Source: Stentor roeselii
Lineage: Eukaryota > Ciliophora > Heterotrichea > Heterotrichida > Stentoridae
Length of the DNA: 64,000 bases
Assembly: GCA_006503475.1 (NCBI GenBank)
Contig: RSEH01000008.1
Coordinates: forward strand, 124,001-188,000
Direction of reading: 5' to 3'
The position numbers and the translations under genes were made by a program. This document shows positions 37,906-47,423 of this stretch, piece by piece; within the stretch, counting starts at the first letter, position 1, and each line of letters opens with the position of its first letter. The notes under the pieces were generated by a model that saw only the letters and a list, made by a program, of their open reading frames with translations, did no database searches and was not told the DNA's origin.

Positions 37906-39150
37906 ATGAAAGACGCTGAAGTCCAGACAATCGTCGACAGCGCTGTCGGACCCAGAGTCTTTTCAAAGACTCCCCTTCCCGAGTTCGAGTTCCCTCAATT
38001 CCTATACAAGGCAAGGACAGTCCTCTGGCTTCAGTTCGCCCTAGCGTTGACAGCTTGTGTTTCCTTATCAAGAGACGATTCTCATTCACCTGCGAATCAC
38101 AAATTCGGTGTATTTTGTGCGATTTTATTATTTTTATTCATCTCCGCAGTCCATTTGCCAAACTCCGAATATCTCTTTCGCCCTCATCCCGTATTTTGGA
38201 GGGTGTTACAAGGATTGTCTTTTGTTTACGTCACTTTATTAGTTTATCTCTTGTCACAGAACTTGCGTGATGCCAGAGAACTTCTAAAGGTCCTTGATGC
38301 GAAATTAGGAGTCCCTTTGCCTGAGAGGTCATATGCCACACAATGTGATTTATATACTCCTGATAATGACGAGTCCAGCTTTGCAAATTTGAAAGACTGC
38401 ATTTTTGATGTGCATACTTTGGCTCATGCTCTTGGATGGTGGTTCAAAATGATGATTGTCAGGGATTATAAACTTTGCATGTTTTTAAGTGTTTTGTTTG
38501 AGTTCATGGAAATCACTTTGAGACATCAACTGCCGAATTTTTGGGAATGCTGGTGGGATAGCTTGGTTATGGATGTTATTGTTTGTAATGGGGGAGGGAT
38601 TTATTTGGGATGGATCACTTGTAGGATTTTTGAGGTTAAGGAATATCATTGGGGAATGGGGAATGATGCGAGAAGTGAAAGCGGAAAATTTAGTGCTTTA
38701 TCAAGATCTGCAAAACAACTAACTCCATATTCATGGGCAGTCTACAAGTGGAACATGTTTGCTTCTAGTAAAAACTTTGTGACTACTTTATGGTACATAG
38801 CTTTTGTGAACTTAGTAGACTTAAGCAACTTCTACATGAAATATATTCTATGGGTTCCAGCAAATCATAACATTTTACTCTACCGAGTCTTATTCTGGGC
38901 ATTTCTTGCTATTGCTTCAACGAGGGAGTATTACGAATATGTGACTTCAGGTTTCAAAATCCGTCTCGGTACTCACTGCTGGATGGCTCACCTAATAATC
39001 GGTTGTGAATGGTTTTTCATCTTAAAGCATTCTCCAGGTTTATTCCACGATTCCATGCCTCTCTGGATCCAGTACACATGGAGCCTAGTAGCAGGTTTCC
39101 TATTAACAATCGGAATCACCTTGTTCTACAAAGATTTAACTAAAAAGTAG
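37906..39150 (+). CDS. PTDSS1: Phosphatidylserine synthase (base-exchange type, PSS1/PSS2)
   Basis: 414 aa. The family signature is clear: FRPHPVFWRVLQGL, then DVHTLAHALGWWFKMMIVRD, then FEFMEITLRHQLPNFWECWW, DSLVMDVIVCNGGGIYLG, and YHWGMG. About eight to ten membrane segments are visible. This ER enzyme exchanges the head group of phosphatidylcholine or ethanolamine for serine. The frame is uninterrupted. It diverges from CEP164 and its stop is 6 bp from that of the convergent Noc4 gene. Confidence 0.95.
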   Translation: MKDAEVQTIVDSAVGPRVFSKTPLPEFEFPQFLYKARTVLWLQFALALTACVSLSRDDSHSPANHKFGVFCAILLFLFISAVHLPNSEYLFRPHPVFWRVLQGLSFVYVTLLVYLLSQNLRDARELLKVLDAKLGVPLPERSYATQCDLYTPDNDESSFANLKDCIFDVHTLAHALGWWFKMMIVRDYKLCMFLSVLFEFMEITLRHQLPNFWECWWDSLVMDVIVCNGGGIYLGWITCRIFEVKEYHWGMGNDARSESGKFSALSRSAKQLTPYSWAVYKWNMFASSKNFVTTLWYIAFVNLVDLSNFYMKYILWVPANHNILLYRVLFWAFLAIASTREYYEYVTSGFKIRLGTHCWMAHLIIGCEWFFILKHSPGLFHDSMPLWIQYTWSLVAGFLLTIGITLFYKDLTKK

Positions 39151-39156
39151 CTAATC

Positions 39157-40524
39157 CTAAAAAATCTCTTCAAAATTTTTTACTTGAGTTTCAGCCCTAA
39201 CCGAATTTCTAAAAAGTTCAACTTCACTTGGAGCCATTCTCGGAATTTTTTCAATATTTTTCTCAAATTCTTTGACAACTTCAACGATTTGAGGACTCCA
39301 ATGATGCTTTAAAACTTGTATTTCCCAAAGAGAACTTTCAAGAGCCTTGGTCAAAAGTGGGTCGTTTACATTGAGGTCGAAGTGATCTTCAACAGACTCA
39401 TTGTGAAGCATTTTCGCTAAAGCTGGATGAGTTTTCAAACATTTCAAGGAAAGGACGAGAGTCCAAAGGGTGAATTCAGTTGAAGACCTCAGAGATTCCT
39501 TTAAAAAAAGACGGATGAAAGAAGCGACCAGCGCAGCTGGGAGCAAATGAGAAGAAAGGGAAAGTTCTACGAGTCGTAAAAAGCCGGGCTTCATTGTTTT
39601 TCCCTTTTTCAGTCGGAGTTTTAGAAGGCTGAATAACTTGTTATAATAAAGTTTTGGCTCTAACCCGTACTTCGTACTTAAAACGAATAAACCGTTCAGT
39701 GATAGCATTGAAAAAGTGTCGCCAAGGTCGAAACTTCTCAGGAAAAAATCACTGAAGACAAGAGGGTTAGAAACTTGTTGAAAGGCACTTTTAGGTAAAT
39801 ACTTTAAAAATAACTTCGTTTCTGATTCTTTCAAAGGCTTTGCAAGGACAGTTATCCAGATCCTTGAAATAACTTCTTTATACCTGTATTCAAAACTTTC
39901 AGTATCAACTAAAACTTTGCTTTCCTTTATTTCCGGGTCGAAATTTTCAACCCTAACTCTTTTTTTTGGAAGTTTTTCTTCAAACTCATTCCAAAATCTC
40001 TGTTTTTTCACTTTTTCAAAAGACGGTAAAGCTTTAGAAACCATCAAAAAAGTCTCAGCCATTAAAAAGTTCTGAAGCAGATACGAGTGAATACCTTGAA
40101 TAATATTCAAAGCAAGGTCCTCAAACTCTCTAATTAAAAAACTCAGGACTTTCAAGCTTCCTGAAAGCAATTTACTGACAAGTTCATCAAAAGCTTGACT
40201 TTTGTTTATATTTTCAGAATTATACTTGATTTTCAGCAGTCTCAACAAGACTAATCCCCAAGCTGCTTGAAATTTTTCCTCATCAGCAGTTAGTCCTTCA
40301 ATGCACGTTTGGACTACCTGGTCAAAGATATTCCAAAGGTACTCCGTGATTGAGTTTTTCAAGGAAAGGACCTGCGACGACCTGTACTCTTCAAAGACTT
40401 TGCAAAGACTTTCAACTGTTTTCATCTTTTTAGTCTGAGACTCAGCGTGAAGCTTTTCCACGAGTTGTTTCAACAGAGAAACATTTGAAATGTCAGAAAG
40501 TAGCTCGTTTTCCAGGTCGGCCAT
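39157..40524 (-). CDS. NOC4: Noc4-like ribosome biogenesis protein (CBF/MAK21 domain)
   Basis: 455 aa. The C-terminal half carries the CBF/Noc domain: FFLRSFDLGDTFSMLSLNGL, YYNKLFSLL, FLRLVELSLSSHLLPAALVA, SFIRLFLKE and ALESSLWEIQVLKHHW, all in the order seen in Noc4/NOC4L. The N-terminal half is helical, HEAT-like. Noc4 binds Nop14 and is needed for 40S subunit processing and export. It is close in length to human NOC4L (516). Its ATG faces that of the TOM1/TOM3-like gene across 10 bp. Confidence 0.92.
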   Translation of the reverse strand: MADLENELLSDISNVSLLKQLVEKLHAESQTKKMKTVESLCKVFEEYRSSQVLSLKNSITEYLWNIFDQVVQTCIEGLTADEEKFQAAWGLVLLRLLKIKYNSENINKSQAFDELVSKLLSGSLKVLSFLIREFEDLALNIIQGIHSYLLQNFLMAETFLMVSKALPSFEKVKKQRFWNEFEEKLPKKRVRVENFDPEIKESKVLVDTESFEYRYKEVISRIWITVLAKPLKESETKLFLKYLPKSAFQQVSNPLVFSDFFLRSFDLGDTFSMLSLNGLFVLSTKYGLEPKLYYNKLFSLLKLRLKKGKTMKPGFLRLVELSLSSHLLPAALVASFIRLFLKESLRSSTEFTLWTLVLSLKCLKTHPALAKMLHNESVEDHFDLNVNDPLLTKALESSLWEIQVLKHHWSPQIVEVVKEFEKNIEKIPRMAPSEVELFRNSVRAETQVKNFEEIF

Positions 40525-40534
40525 TTGTATATTA
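40525..40534. promoter_or_regulatory. 10-bp divergent intergenic gap with TATA-like core
   Basis: TTGTATATTA is the full space between the Noc4 and 7TM start codons; it contains TATATT. Confidence 0.4.
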
Positions 40535-41596
40535 ATGGCAGACTCTGAGAGTCAAAATGGAATCAAAGGAAAAGTTGAATTTGAAGTCTTATGGGCCTTG
40601 GCTGGTGTTTATTCTTTACTTATGACTGTTTCTTTAGTGTTTTTTATAAGAACAGTCGTGGTTCCTAACTGTTCAGCGATTTTTCGTCAGAGGTTTTATC
40701 ATGGAAGTATGGTTTTAACGAGTGGTGGTAAGAATTAAATAGTGAGGGTTGTTTGGATTGTTTTATATACTTCTGATGCTGGGGGTAGACAAGTTCAAGA
40801 GCTTTTTGATGCACTTCCCAATATTTTAATGTGCTTTCTGGCCTCGACGATTACTTTATTATGGTATGAAATCTACTTAAGCTCCAGTCTTTTGATTTCT
40901 CCGCAGTCAAAATACCATCGATTTTTACTCTCTATTATTTTCTTTATAGTTGTGAATATCACTTCTATTACTTTTACTTTTCTTATTCTTTTTGATTCAG
41001 GAGGTAGTTGGGATTCTTTAAATAACAAGTTCAAAAATTTTACAATTTTGGACTCGGTTACAAATGTTTTGAATTCGACTGGAATGATTTTTTCTGGAGT
41101 TCTTTTGTCGAAAAATGCGAAACTTGTGTTTTATGGACGTGTTGGAGAGATGGTGTCTCGGAGGATCAACAGTATTTCTGTGTTCGCTTCGATTATGTTT
41201 ATTGGAAAAACTGTTGTTTTGCTTGTTAGTCTCGCGTATCAGTCTTTATTAGGGGAGCAGAGGTCAGATATTGAGTAGGGGTTATTTAGTGTCTTGATGA
41301 TCTTTGTTTACTTCTTTTTTCTTGAGATTATTCCTATGAGTGTCATTATTTTTATCATTCAGAAGACTAGTCAGAGTACGAGTGAGGATTCGTTGCCTAG
41401 TGCTTTTAATAGCTTTGTTACTGGACATTTGGGAAGCTTGGAAGCTGCGAATAATTTGGTTTCTAGACTTTTTAGCTTACCTCATCAAAATTTTGCTGCT
41501 TTTGAAACCTTGAAACATCCTAATTCACTTCCTTTGAGAATTAATCATGAAGAAAATATTGAAGAAAAAAAGAGATTACATTCTTTATTCGTGTAG
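40535..41596 (+). CDS. Seven-TM protein of the THH1/TOM1/TOM3 (GPR137-like) type
   Basis: Three exons, 40535-40727, 40743-41274 and 41290-41596, joined by removal of two 15-nt introns; 343 aa. Seven hydrophobic segments are visible, starting with LWALAGVYSLLMTVSLVFF. RQRFYHGSMVLTSGVRVVW, then a WYEIYLSSSL stretch after the third segment, and GRVGEMVSRRINSI before the sixth, resemble plant TOM1/TOM3 and animal GPR137 proteins, which sit on vacuolar or lysosomal membranes. The C-terminal tail is Ser-rich. The family call rests on topology and loose motifs, so another 7TM family is possible. Confidence 0.65.
40728..40742 (+). other. 15-nt intron
   Basis: GTAAGAATTAAATAG, phase 1, first intron of the 7TM gene; it contains an in-frame TAA and links membrane segments 1 and 2. 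Confidence 0.95.
41275..41289 (+). other. 15-nt intron
   Basis: GTAGGGGTTATTTAG, phase 2, second intron of the 7TM gene; contains an in-frame TAG. Its fourth base is G, unlike most of the set. Confidence 0.9.
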
Positions 41597-41807
41597 GATT
41601 TCTTTAAAATTATTCAACGAGAATTGTAAGAATAATTTAATTAGTAAATGAATTGTGTTTTATTTGTTTAAATACTTGAAATTTATGTGAAAATTACTTT
41701 AAAGGGTTTTGATTCGAATAGATTAATGATAAGCATGATAAACTTATTGAGGTAGTGAAAGAGAGTCAAGCCTCTTTGCTTGCTCAACCATCTTAATTAA
41801 TATCCAT

Positions 41808-43091
41808 CTAATTTACTCTCAGGGCATCATACTGTCCAGATTTCACTGATTCCCTATAAGCTTTCTTCTTTTTATAAATAATCAAAAGGATAACAAACGA
41901 TGCAAGAACAACACTAACAGTGCAAACAACTACAACAATAACAACCCAAGCTTCAGCAGAGTTATCATCAGAGTCATCATTATTAACGCTTTTCATGAAC
42001 CCTATCCTTTCCTCTTCATAATCCCAAAGCGAGTAATACTTCCTCAAAAAGATCTGTCCAAGAATCCACCTATTTTGATGAGTTCCATAAATATGAATAG
42101 TGCAAATTTCATGATGCTTCTCCACAAACCACTTGGCACTCAAATCATAGTCAATTCCATCCATAACAAAAGTAATATCTCTGAAATTCTCATAATCATT
42201 ACAATGACACTTGTATTCTCCGTCATCAGTATAACAAAGATGTCTAATTCTAATCAACCCTCTGATTCTCTCAACAACGGCATTAGGTCCATATAAGTAC
42301 TTACTGCCCGGGTCGATAATAACATCAAAGTTCTGCAAAAAGTTGTAAGAAGAAAATCTGACTTCAGACAGTTCCAAGTACCAATGCTGTGATTCTTTCT
42401 CAACATCATGATAATGAAAACTATCCCCTGAATGTTGAGCGTATTTATCTTTATCATGTCCTCCAAAAATAATACTACTTTTTTTTTTCTGTGATTTTTC
42501 ATCTCTAAAGCCGACATTGCTGAGATAAAGTGAAAAAATCGCTTTTTCAATAACTTTTTGCGATTTTAGCCAAGTGACAATTCTAGAGCCGGAGATTTCT
42601 GAATCAGAAAAGCCTAAGCCGAGGACTCCACCTGACTGGAAATCAGAGCAGTTACAATAAGAAGCTAGGAGAAATTTAAAATTTTGAGTAGTGACTGGGC
42701 TATCGTCGCCAATTGTTAAAGTTTCTGAACAGTATTGCCCGTCAATGTCGTTGTCATCTCTGAACTACTGGGATTTTACTTCAATGGCTCCGGTGATGTT
42801 TAGAGGAATGAATGACGATGATAAGGACGGGTTGAAATATTTCGAAGCATCGCATGAACTGCCGATTTTTGGCACTGTTGTTGACTGATTGAAGATTACT
42901 GTCGTCCAGGTGGAGATAAAGACTCGGAATGACTGAGGAGGGGAGCCTAGTGAGAGACTTGTGTAATATGCCTCGTTGTCATCATTGTCTGAATAGGATC
43001 TGGGCTCGGAAGATAGTGGGAGAGTTATTTGCTTAGATGATGACGGATGCGCAATGGCTAACAAGAATATTCCGGATAATAAACCTTGCAT
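41808..43091 (-). CDS. Membrane-anchored pepsin-like protein lacking the first catalytic Asp (pseudoprotease)
   Basis: Exons 43091-42780 and 42764-41808 join across a 15-nt intron to give 422 aa. A signal peptide is followed by a two-lobed pepsin fold: YYTSLSLGSPPQSFRVFI, GGVLGLGFSD, SIIFGGHDKDKY, HWYLELSEVRF and WILGQIFLRKYYSLWD. The first active-site motif, normally DTGSS, reads STWTT, with Ser60 in place of Asp. The second reads DPGS with Asp255 kept. A membrane segment at about 376-400 and a short basic tail follow. With one of two Asp lost it should not cleave peptides and may bind ligands. BACE-like and plant nepenthesin relatives share the anchored layout. Confidence 0.85.
42765..42779 (-). 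other. 15-nt intron
   Basis: GTAAAATCCCAGTAG on the minus strand; in phase 0, ends in an in-frame TAG, joins the two lobes of the pepsin-like protein. Confidence 0.9.
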
Positions 43092-43351
43092 TTATTAAGA
43101 TGGAAAGAATTCCTCAATGAAATTTGGATTTGTTATTATCTTAAATTATTTGATTTTTTTAGGTTTTATGGAAGTTTTTAAAGGAAAAATCAGGTTTTGG
43201 TATTTTTAGTAGTTGATAGAAAAGGAAACACTTTTTAGTTAATTTGTATTTTTCTTAGAGTCATCTTCTCATTTTTAAACAAATTATCCGATTTCGATTA
43301 CCATATTCAATTATTTAGGTCATTTTAAGTTGTTTTATTAATCTTTTCTTG

Positions 43352-43681
43352 ATGCCTCTAGAAATTCAAATCATTACACTTGGAAATAGTTCTCGTTTTC
43401 CCAAATCAGGAGAAAAAGTAAAAATTCACTATGAAGGGTTTCTTGAAAACGGGTCAAGAATTGATTCTAGTAGATCTCGAGGAGTTCCTTTTACTTTCAA
43501 AGTTGGAAGAGGGGAAGTTATTAGAGCTTGGGATATGTCGCTTCCGCAGATCGCTTTGTATAGTACTGTCCTTATCACTGCGTCTCCTGACTTGGCCTAT
43601 GGAAGTAAGGGCCTTCCTGGAGCTGTTCCTCCTAATTCATTTCTAAGATTCGAGATTGAACTACTTGATATATTTAGTTAA
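43352..43681 (+). CDS. FKBP1A: FKBP12-type peptidyl-prolyl isomerase
   Basis: 109 aa, the usual FKBP12 length, starting at the ATG at 43352. The fold matches residue by residue: RFPKSGEKVKIHYEGFLENG, IDSSRSRGVPFTF, GEVIRAWD, SPDLAYGSKGLPGAVPPN and LRFEIELLD. Active-site residues are kept (Tyr of HYEG, Asp of IDSS, Phe of FTF, Val-Ile and Trp of EVIRAW, Tyr of AYG, Phe of LRFEIEL). One segment, DMSLPQIALYSTV, departs from the usual GVAQMSVGQ. It catalyses proline cis-trans isomerisation and in other eukaryotes mediates rapamycin binding to TOR. Confidence 0.96.
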   Translation: MPLEIQIITLGNSSRFPKSGEKVKIHYEGFLENGSRIDSSRSRGVPFTFKVGRGEVIRAWDMSLPQIALYSTVLITASPDLAYGSKGLPGAVPPNSFLRFEIELLDIFS

Positions 43682-45210
43682 TAAGAAAAAATTGATCGTT
43701 AGTGAGAGTTATCATTAAACTTGCCTGAGCTTGAATGGGATCTTTCAACCTTAATGAATTTCTTCAATGAGTTTTCTTTTGATAAAATTTTTGATCATTT
43801 TTAGGTAAGCTTAAATATTTTATTTTAGTATTTTTGCTACATGATCAATATTCAATTTAAGTTATGAATAGAACTGGGAAAATTCAGTGAAATTAATTAT
43901 TGAATCATCTTTTTGGGAAAATCATCTAATTATTGGGTAAATGATCTGGATAATTGAATGAATTTACACAGGTATAGTTTTGTGCTAACTGCATATGATT
44001 AAGTGAGAATCCTAATTATATGAAGAAAGTTTATATAAAAATATAGATTTGTGATAATCTATGAAATACATATGAGTTTACCAAAAAAATGTTTGTTTAT
44101 TACTTTAAAAGCTTAGGTTTTGAATAATGTGTCAAAAGGCTTAGCTTAGTTGTGATATCAATATGATTGTTTTAATACTACCTAAATAACCTGAAGGACT
44201 GTATACCATATATTAAAATATTTTATCTTTTAAAGAAACTAAAGGCGTGTATATCTTCTTGATATTTTATTATGCCTAAAGCCTTTCTATTCATATCGAG
44301 ATTTTACTAAAAATCTTTAACACATATAATTAAATAAATTTATCTGTATCAAATATTGCTTAATTGCATCATCTTGTAGTAATATTTCATAAAACTTAAT
44401 CAGACCAGACAAAGATTCTAAAACTACTAATTCCTAGTTTATGAGAGTGATCATGAATCTTTCAATTGATTCATTCAATATTTATATAATGAAAATCTAG
44501 AGTTGAACTCAGAGTTGTTAAAATACTTGAAATCTTGTTTGATTAAACTTATGTAATTGAAACTATTTTTTATAGATTCTTAGAATATCAGTAATTTTTT
44601 TTGTGTTATTAGTTTCAAGATACTGAAAAAAATAATCGACCTGTAAGTAAATATCTTCACTGTCAGTTTTGTATCTACGAAATCATAAAAATATCTTAAA
44701 GTATCACACAATAGGGGATTTGGCAGTTAATAAGTTACTTAGTAAAGTTTGATCATCGAGAAATCTAGAATAGACAAGATAGATTATCGATTCACAAATT
44801 AGCATAAAAAGAAAAAGATTCAAGCACAACTATGCATCTAAATCTAAATTAATAATAGCAGTTAAATGAACCGCGGATATAATGGCTTAAGCTTTCTTGG
44901 CCTCATTAAAATGCTTATCTTGTCTACTTCATCATTCATTTTACTATAACGAAAATTAAAATAAAGTCGCTGATGTTACTTGTAATTTATAATTATTGAA
45001 TTTTGTTCTCACTTAACCTTAGAATCTCAATCTAAGTAAATAACTGATAAACTCCTAGTTATTAATCAAAAAGTCCTCTAAATAATTACCAAAAATCTAA
45101 AAAAATCTTTAATTCCTCATCCAAAACTAAAAAAAATCATCAAAACCCTCCCATTTAAAAATTTCTTAAAAATCTTCCAATCCTATTATTCCAAAAATTT
45201 GTCGAAAAAA
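43682..45210. other. Long AT-rich intergenic region
   Basis: About 1.5 kb, very AT-rich, with stops in all frames. A 27-codon hydrophobic frame begins at about 44867 but has nothing to support it. No repeats or RNA genes were recognised. Confidence 0.6.
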
Positions 45211-46050
45211 ATGAAAACCCTACTTATTCTCATCATAATCCCATGCCTAGTCCATTCAGGTTACGTGCAAGTTCTAAACGACAACTTTTCCAACATGAAC
45301 AACTGGGTATCAGTAGTAGAAACAGGAGCCCAAACAGGAAACAGTGAATTAGAGTACTACACTTCGCGGTCAGTGAACGTAGGAATCGTGAGTACTCAAT
45401 ACGGAAACGCGTTGCAGCTTCACGCGCAACGAGAAAGCTATCAAGGCTACAACTACACCTCAGGAAAAGTCCACTCGGCCAAGGCCTGGGGTCCTTATGG
45501 GTTCTTCAACGTAAGAGCCACTGTTCCTAAGGGAAACGGACTTTGGCCTGCTATTTGGCTGCTTCCTCCTAATGCTGCAAGTCAGTATGGCACTTGGGCT
45601 GCTTGTGGAGAAATTGATATCATGGAAACTATCTGCTCTTTTGACCAGGCTTATTCTACTCTTCACTTCGGAGGAGAGTGGCCGAAAAATGTTCAGTACC
45701 CTACTGGAGGAAAAAATGTTTATCCTTTTGGAATCGACTGGACTAAACCTCATTACTTTGGAGTTGAATGGCATCCTACGTTTATGACTTTTTGGTTTGA
45801 TGCATCGGTCGTTAACGGAGTAGTTCAAGGTACTCAGATCTTTACAATCCCTTCTTCCCAATGGTATTCGCTCAAGACTGATGGGAGCAGATGGCCAGGT
45901 AATGCGCCTTTCAACCTACCGTTTAATATCGTCCTGAACGTGGCTATAGGAGGGAGCTGGCCATGTGGAAAAGGCTGTTGCACGAATATTGCAGTTCCAG
46001 CCAACATGTTGATCTACAACGTGCAGGTTTGGGAGCTGACGCAAGAATAA
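45211..46050 (+). CDS. Secreted GH16 endo-beta-1,3-glucanase (laminarinase-like), copy 1
   Basis: 279 aa, starting at the ATG at 45211 with a clear signal peptide (MKTLLILIIIPCLVHSG). The GH16 catalytic motif GEIDIMET places the nucleophile at Glu134, the helper at Asp136 and the acid/base at Glu139. SAKAWGPYGFFNVRA, GLWPAIWLLP and NLPFNIVLNVAIGG are also typical. The family hydrolyses beta-1,3- or mixed beta-glucans such as those in algal and fungal food. It is tandem to a near-identical copy about 500 bp downstream on the same strand. Confidence 0.95.
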   Translation: MKTLLILIIIPCLVHSGYVQVLNDNFSNMNNWVSVVETGAQTGNSELEYYTSRSVNVGIVSTQYGNALQLHAQRESYQGYNYTSGKVHSAKAWGPYGFFNVRATVPKGNGLWPAIWLLPPNAASQYGTWAACGEIDIMETICSFDQAYSTLHFGGEWPKNVQYPTGGKNVYPFGIDWTKPHYFGVEWHPTFMTFWFDASVVNGVVQGTQIFTIPSSQWYSLKTDGSRWPGNAPFNLPFNIVLNVAIGGSWPCGKGCCTNIAVPANMLIYNVQVWELTQE

Positions 46051-46550
46051 GTTCCTTTAGTTAATTAGGAAACTCTTTAGTTGTTATGAGGAAAGAATGA
46101 TGTAATGTAAGTCTTCTGCAGAATAATGGTTATCTCTTTGTAGTAATAGGAACAATTCAAATATCTGAACTGATCTGGTACATATCTTTGAGTCTTTTAT
46201 GCTCGATTCCTTAAACTACAGCATGAATTTTATTAATTTTTGATATCTTAGTCTTACGAATATTTTCCTCCTGATATGTTTAAATGATTTATTCTTGAAC
46301 CTTATCACCATGAAAAATTTTTCTAACCTTTAAAAGATCCATCACAATTTATATATTCTTTTCAGATTTATCACCACCTAAATTAAAATCAAAACCAAAT
46401 CAAATACTAAATAAATCTCTATAATATTATAATAAATTTAATGTCCTGTGATTCATTCAAAAATCTTCTTCATCCACATAAGGTTCTCATAAAAACTTGC
46501 CATTTCCTTATCTTTTGACAATCTGATCTCTGAAAAACTTGTTGAAAAAA
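46051..46550. other. Intergenic region between the GH16 copies
   Basis: AT-rich, no ORF. Only the last dozen bases before the second ATG (a TTG-TTGAAAAAA-type leader) closely match the leader of the first copy, so the duplication is mostly limited to coding sequence or the flanks have diverged. Confidence 0.5.
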
Positions 46551-47411
46551 ATGAAAACCTTGCTGATAGTTTTTCTAGCCTCGACCCTTGTCCATTCAGG
46601 ATACATTCAAGTGCTCAACGACAACTTCGCCAACATGAACAACTGGGTGGCCGACGTGATGCCTGGAGCGAACTCAGGGAACAGCGAATGGGAGTACTAC
46701 ACTTCGCGCTCAGTGAATGTGGGAATTGTGAGCACTCAATACGGAAATGCGTTGCAGCTCCACGCGCAAAGAGAGAGCTATCAAGGATACAACTATACCT
46801 CGGGAAAAGTCCACTCGGCTAAGTCCTGGGGCCCTTACGGTTTCTTCAATATTAGGGCTACTGTTCCGAAGGGAGATGGACTTTGGCCGGCTATTTGGCT
46901 CCTTCCTCCTGGTGCTTCTAATACTTATGGCACTTGGGCTGCTTGTGGGGAAATCGATATCATGGAGACTGTCTGCTCTAGTAATCAGGCTTATTCTACT
47001 CTTCACTTCGGAGGTGAGTGGCCCAAGAACGTTCAGTACCCGTCTGGAGGAAAAAATGCTTATCCATTTGGAATCGACTGGACCAAGCCTCATTACTTCG
47101 GAGTCGAATGGCAGCCTAATTTCATGACTTTCTGGTTTGATGCATCGGTTGTAAACGGAGTAGTCCAAGGTACCCAGATCTTTTCAATCCCTTCATCCCA
47201 ATGGTATTCCCTAAAGACCGACGGTACCAGATGGCCAGGTAACGCTCCATTCAACCTTCCGTTCAACATAATCCTAAACGTGGCAATAGGAGGAAACTGG
47301 CCATGCGGAGTAGGCTGTTGCAACAACATCGCAGTTCCAGCGAACATGTTGATCTACAACGTGCAGATCTGGGAGCAGTCTCAATTAGAAGAAGCCGATT
47401 TAGCAATTTAG
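46551..47411 (+). CDS. Secreted GH16 endo-beta-1,3-glucanase (laminarinase-like), copy 2
   Basis: 286 aa, ATG at 46551, signal peptide MKTLLIVFLASTLVHSG. It has the same GEIDIMET catalytic motif and is nearly identical to copy 1 through the core; differences cluster in the signal peptide, a short loop after NNWV (ADVMPGANSGNSEWEYY against SVVETGAQTGNSELEYY) and a seven-residue longer acidic tail. Both copies look active. The CacyBP-like gene starts 12 bp after its stop. Confidence 0.95.
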   Translation: MKTLLIVFLASTLVHSGYIQVLNDNFANMNNWVADVMPGANSGNSEWEYYTSRSVNVGIVSTQYGNALQLHAQRESYQGYNYTSGKVHSAKSWGPYGFFNIRATVPKGDGLWPAIWLLPPGASNTYGTWAACGEIDIMETVCSSNQAYSTLHFGGEWPKNVQYPSGGKNAYPFGIDWTKPHYFGVEWQPNFMTFWFDASVVNGVVQGTQIFSIPSSQWYSLKTDGTRWPGNAPFNLPFNIILNVAIGGNWPCGVGCCNNIAVPANMLIYNVQIWEQSQLEEADLAI

Positions 47412-47423
47412 ATAATTCTAGAA

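Noticed and set aside
44867-44950. 27-codon hydrophobic peptide
   Set aside because: No homology, no context and a length expected by chance.
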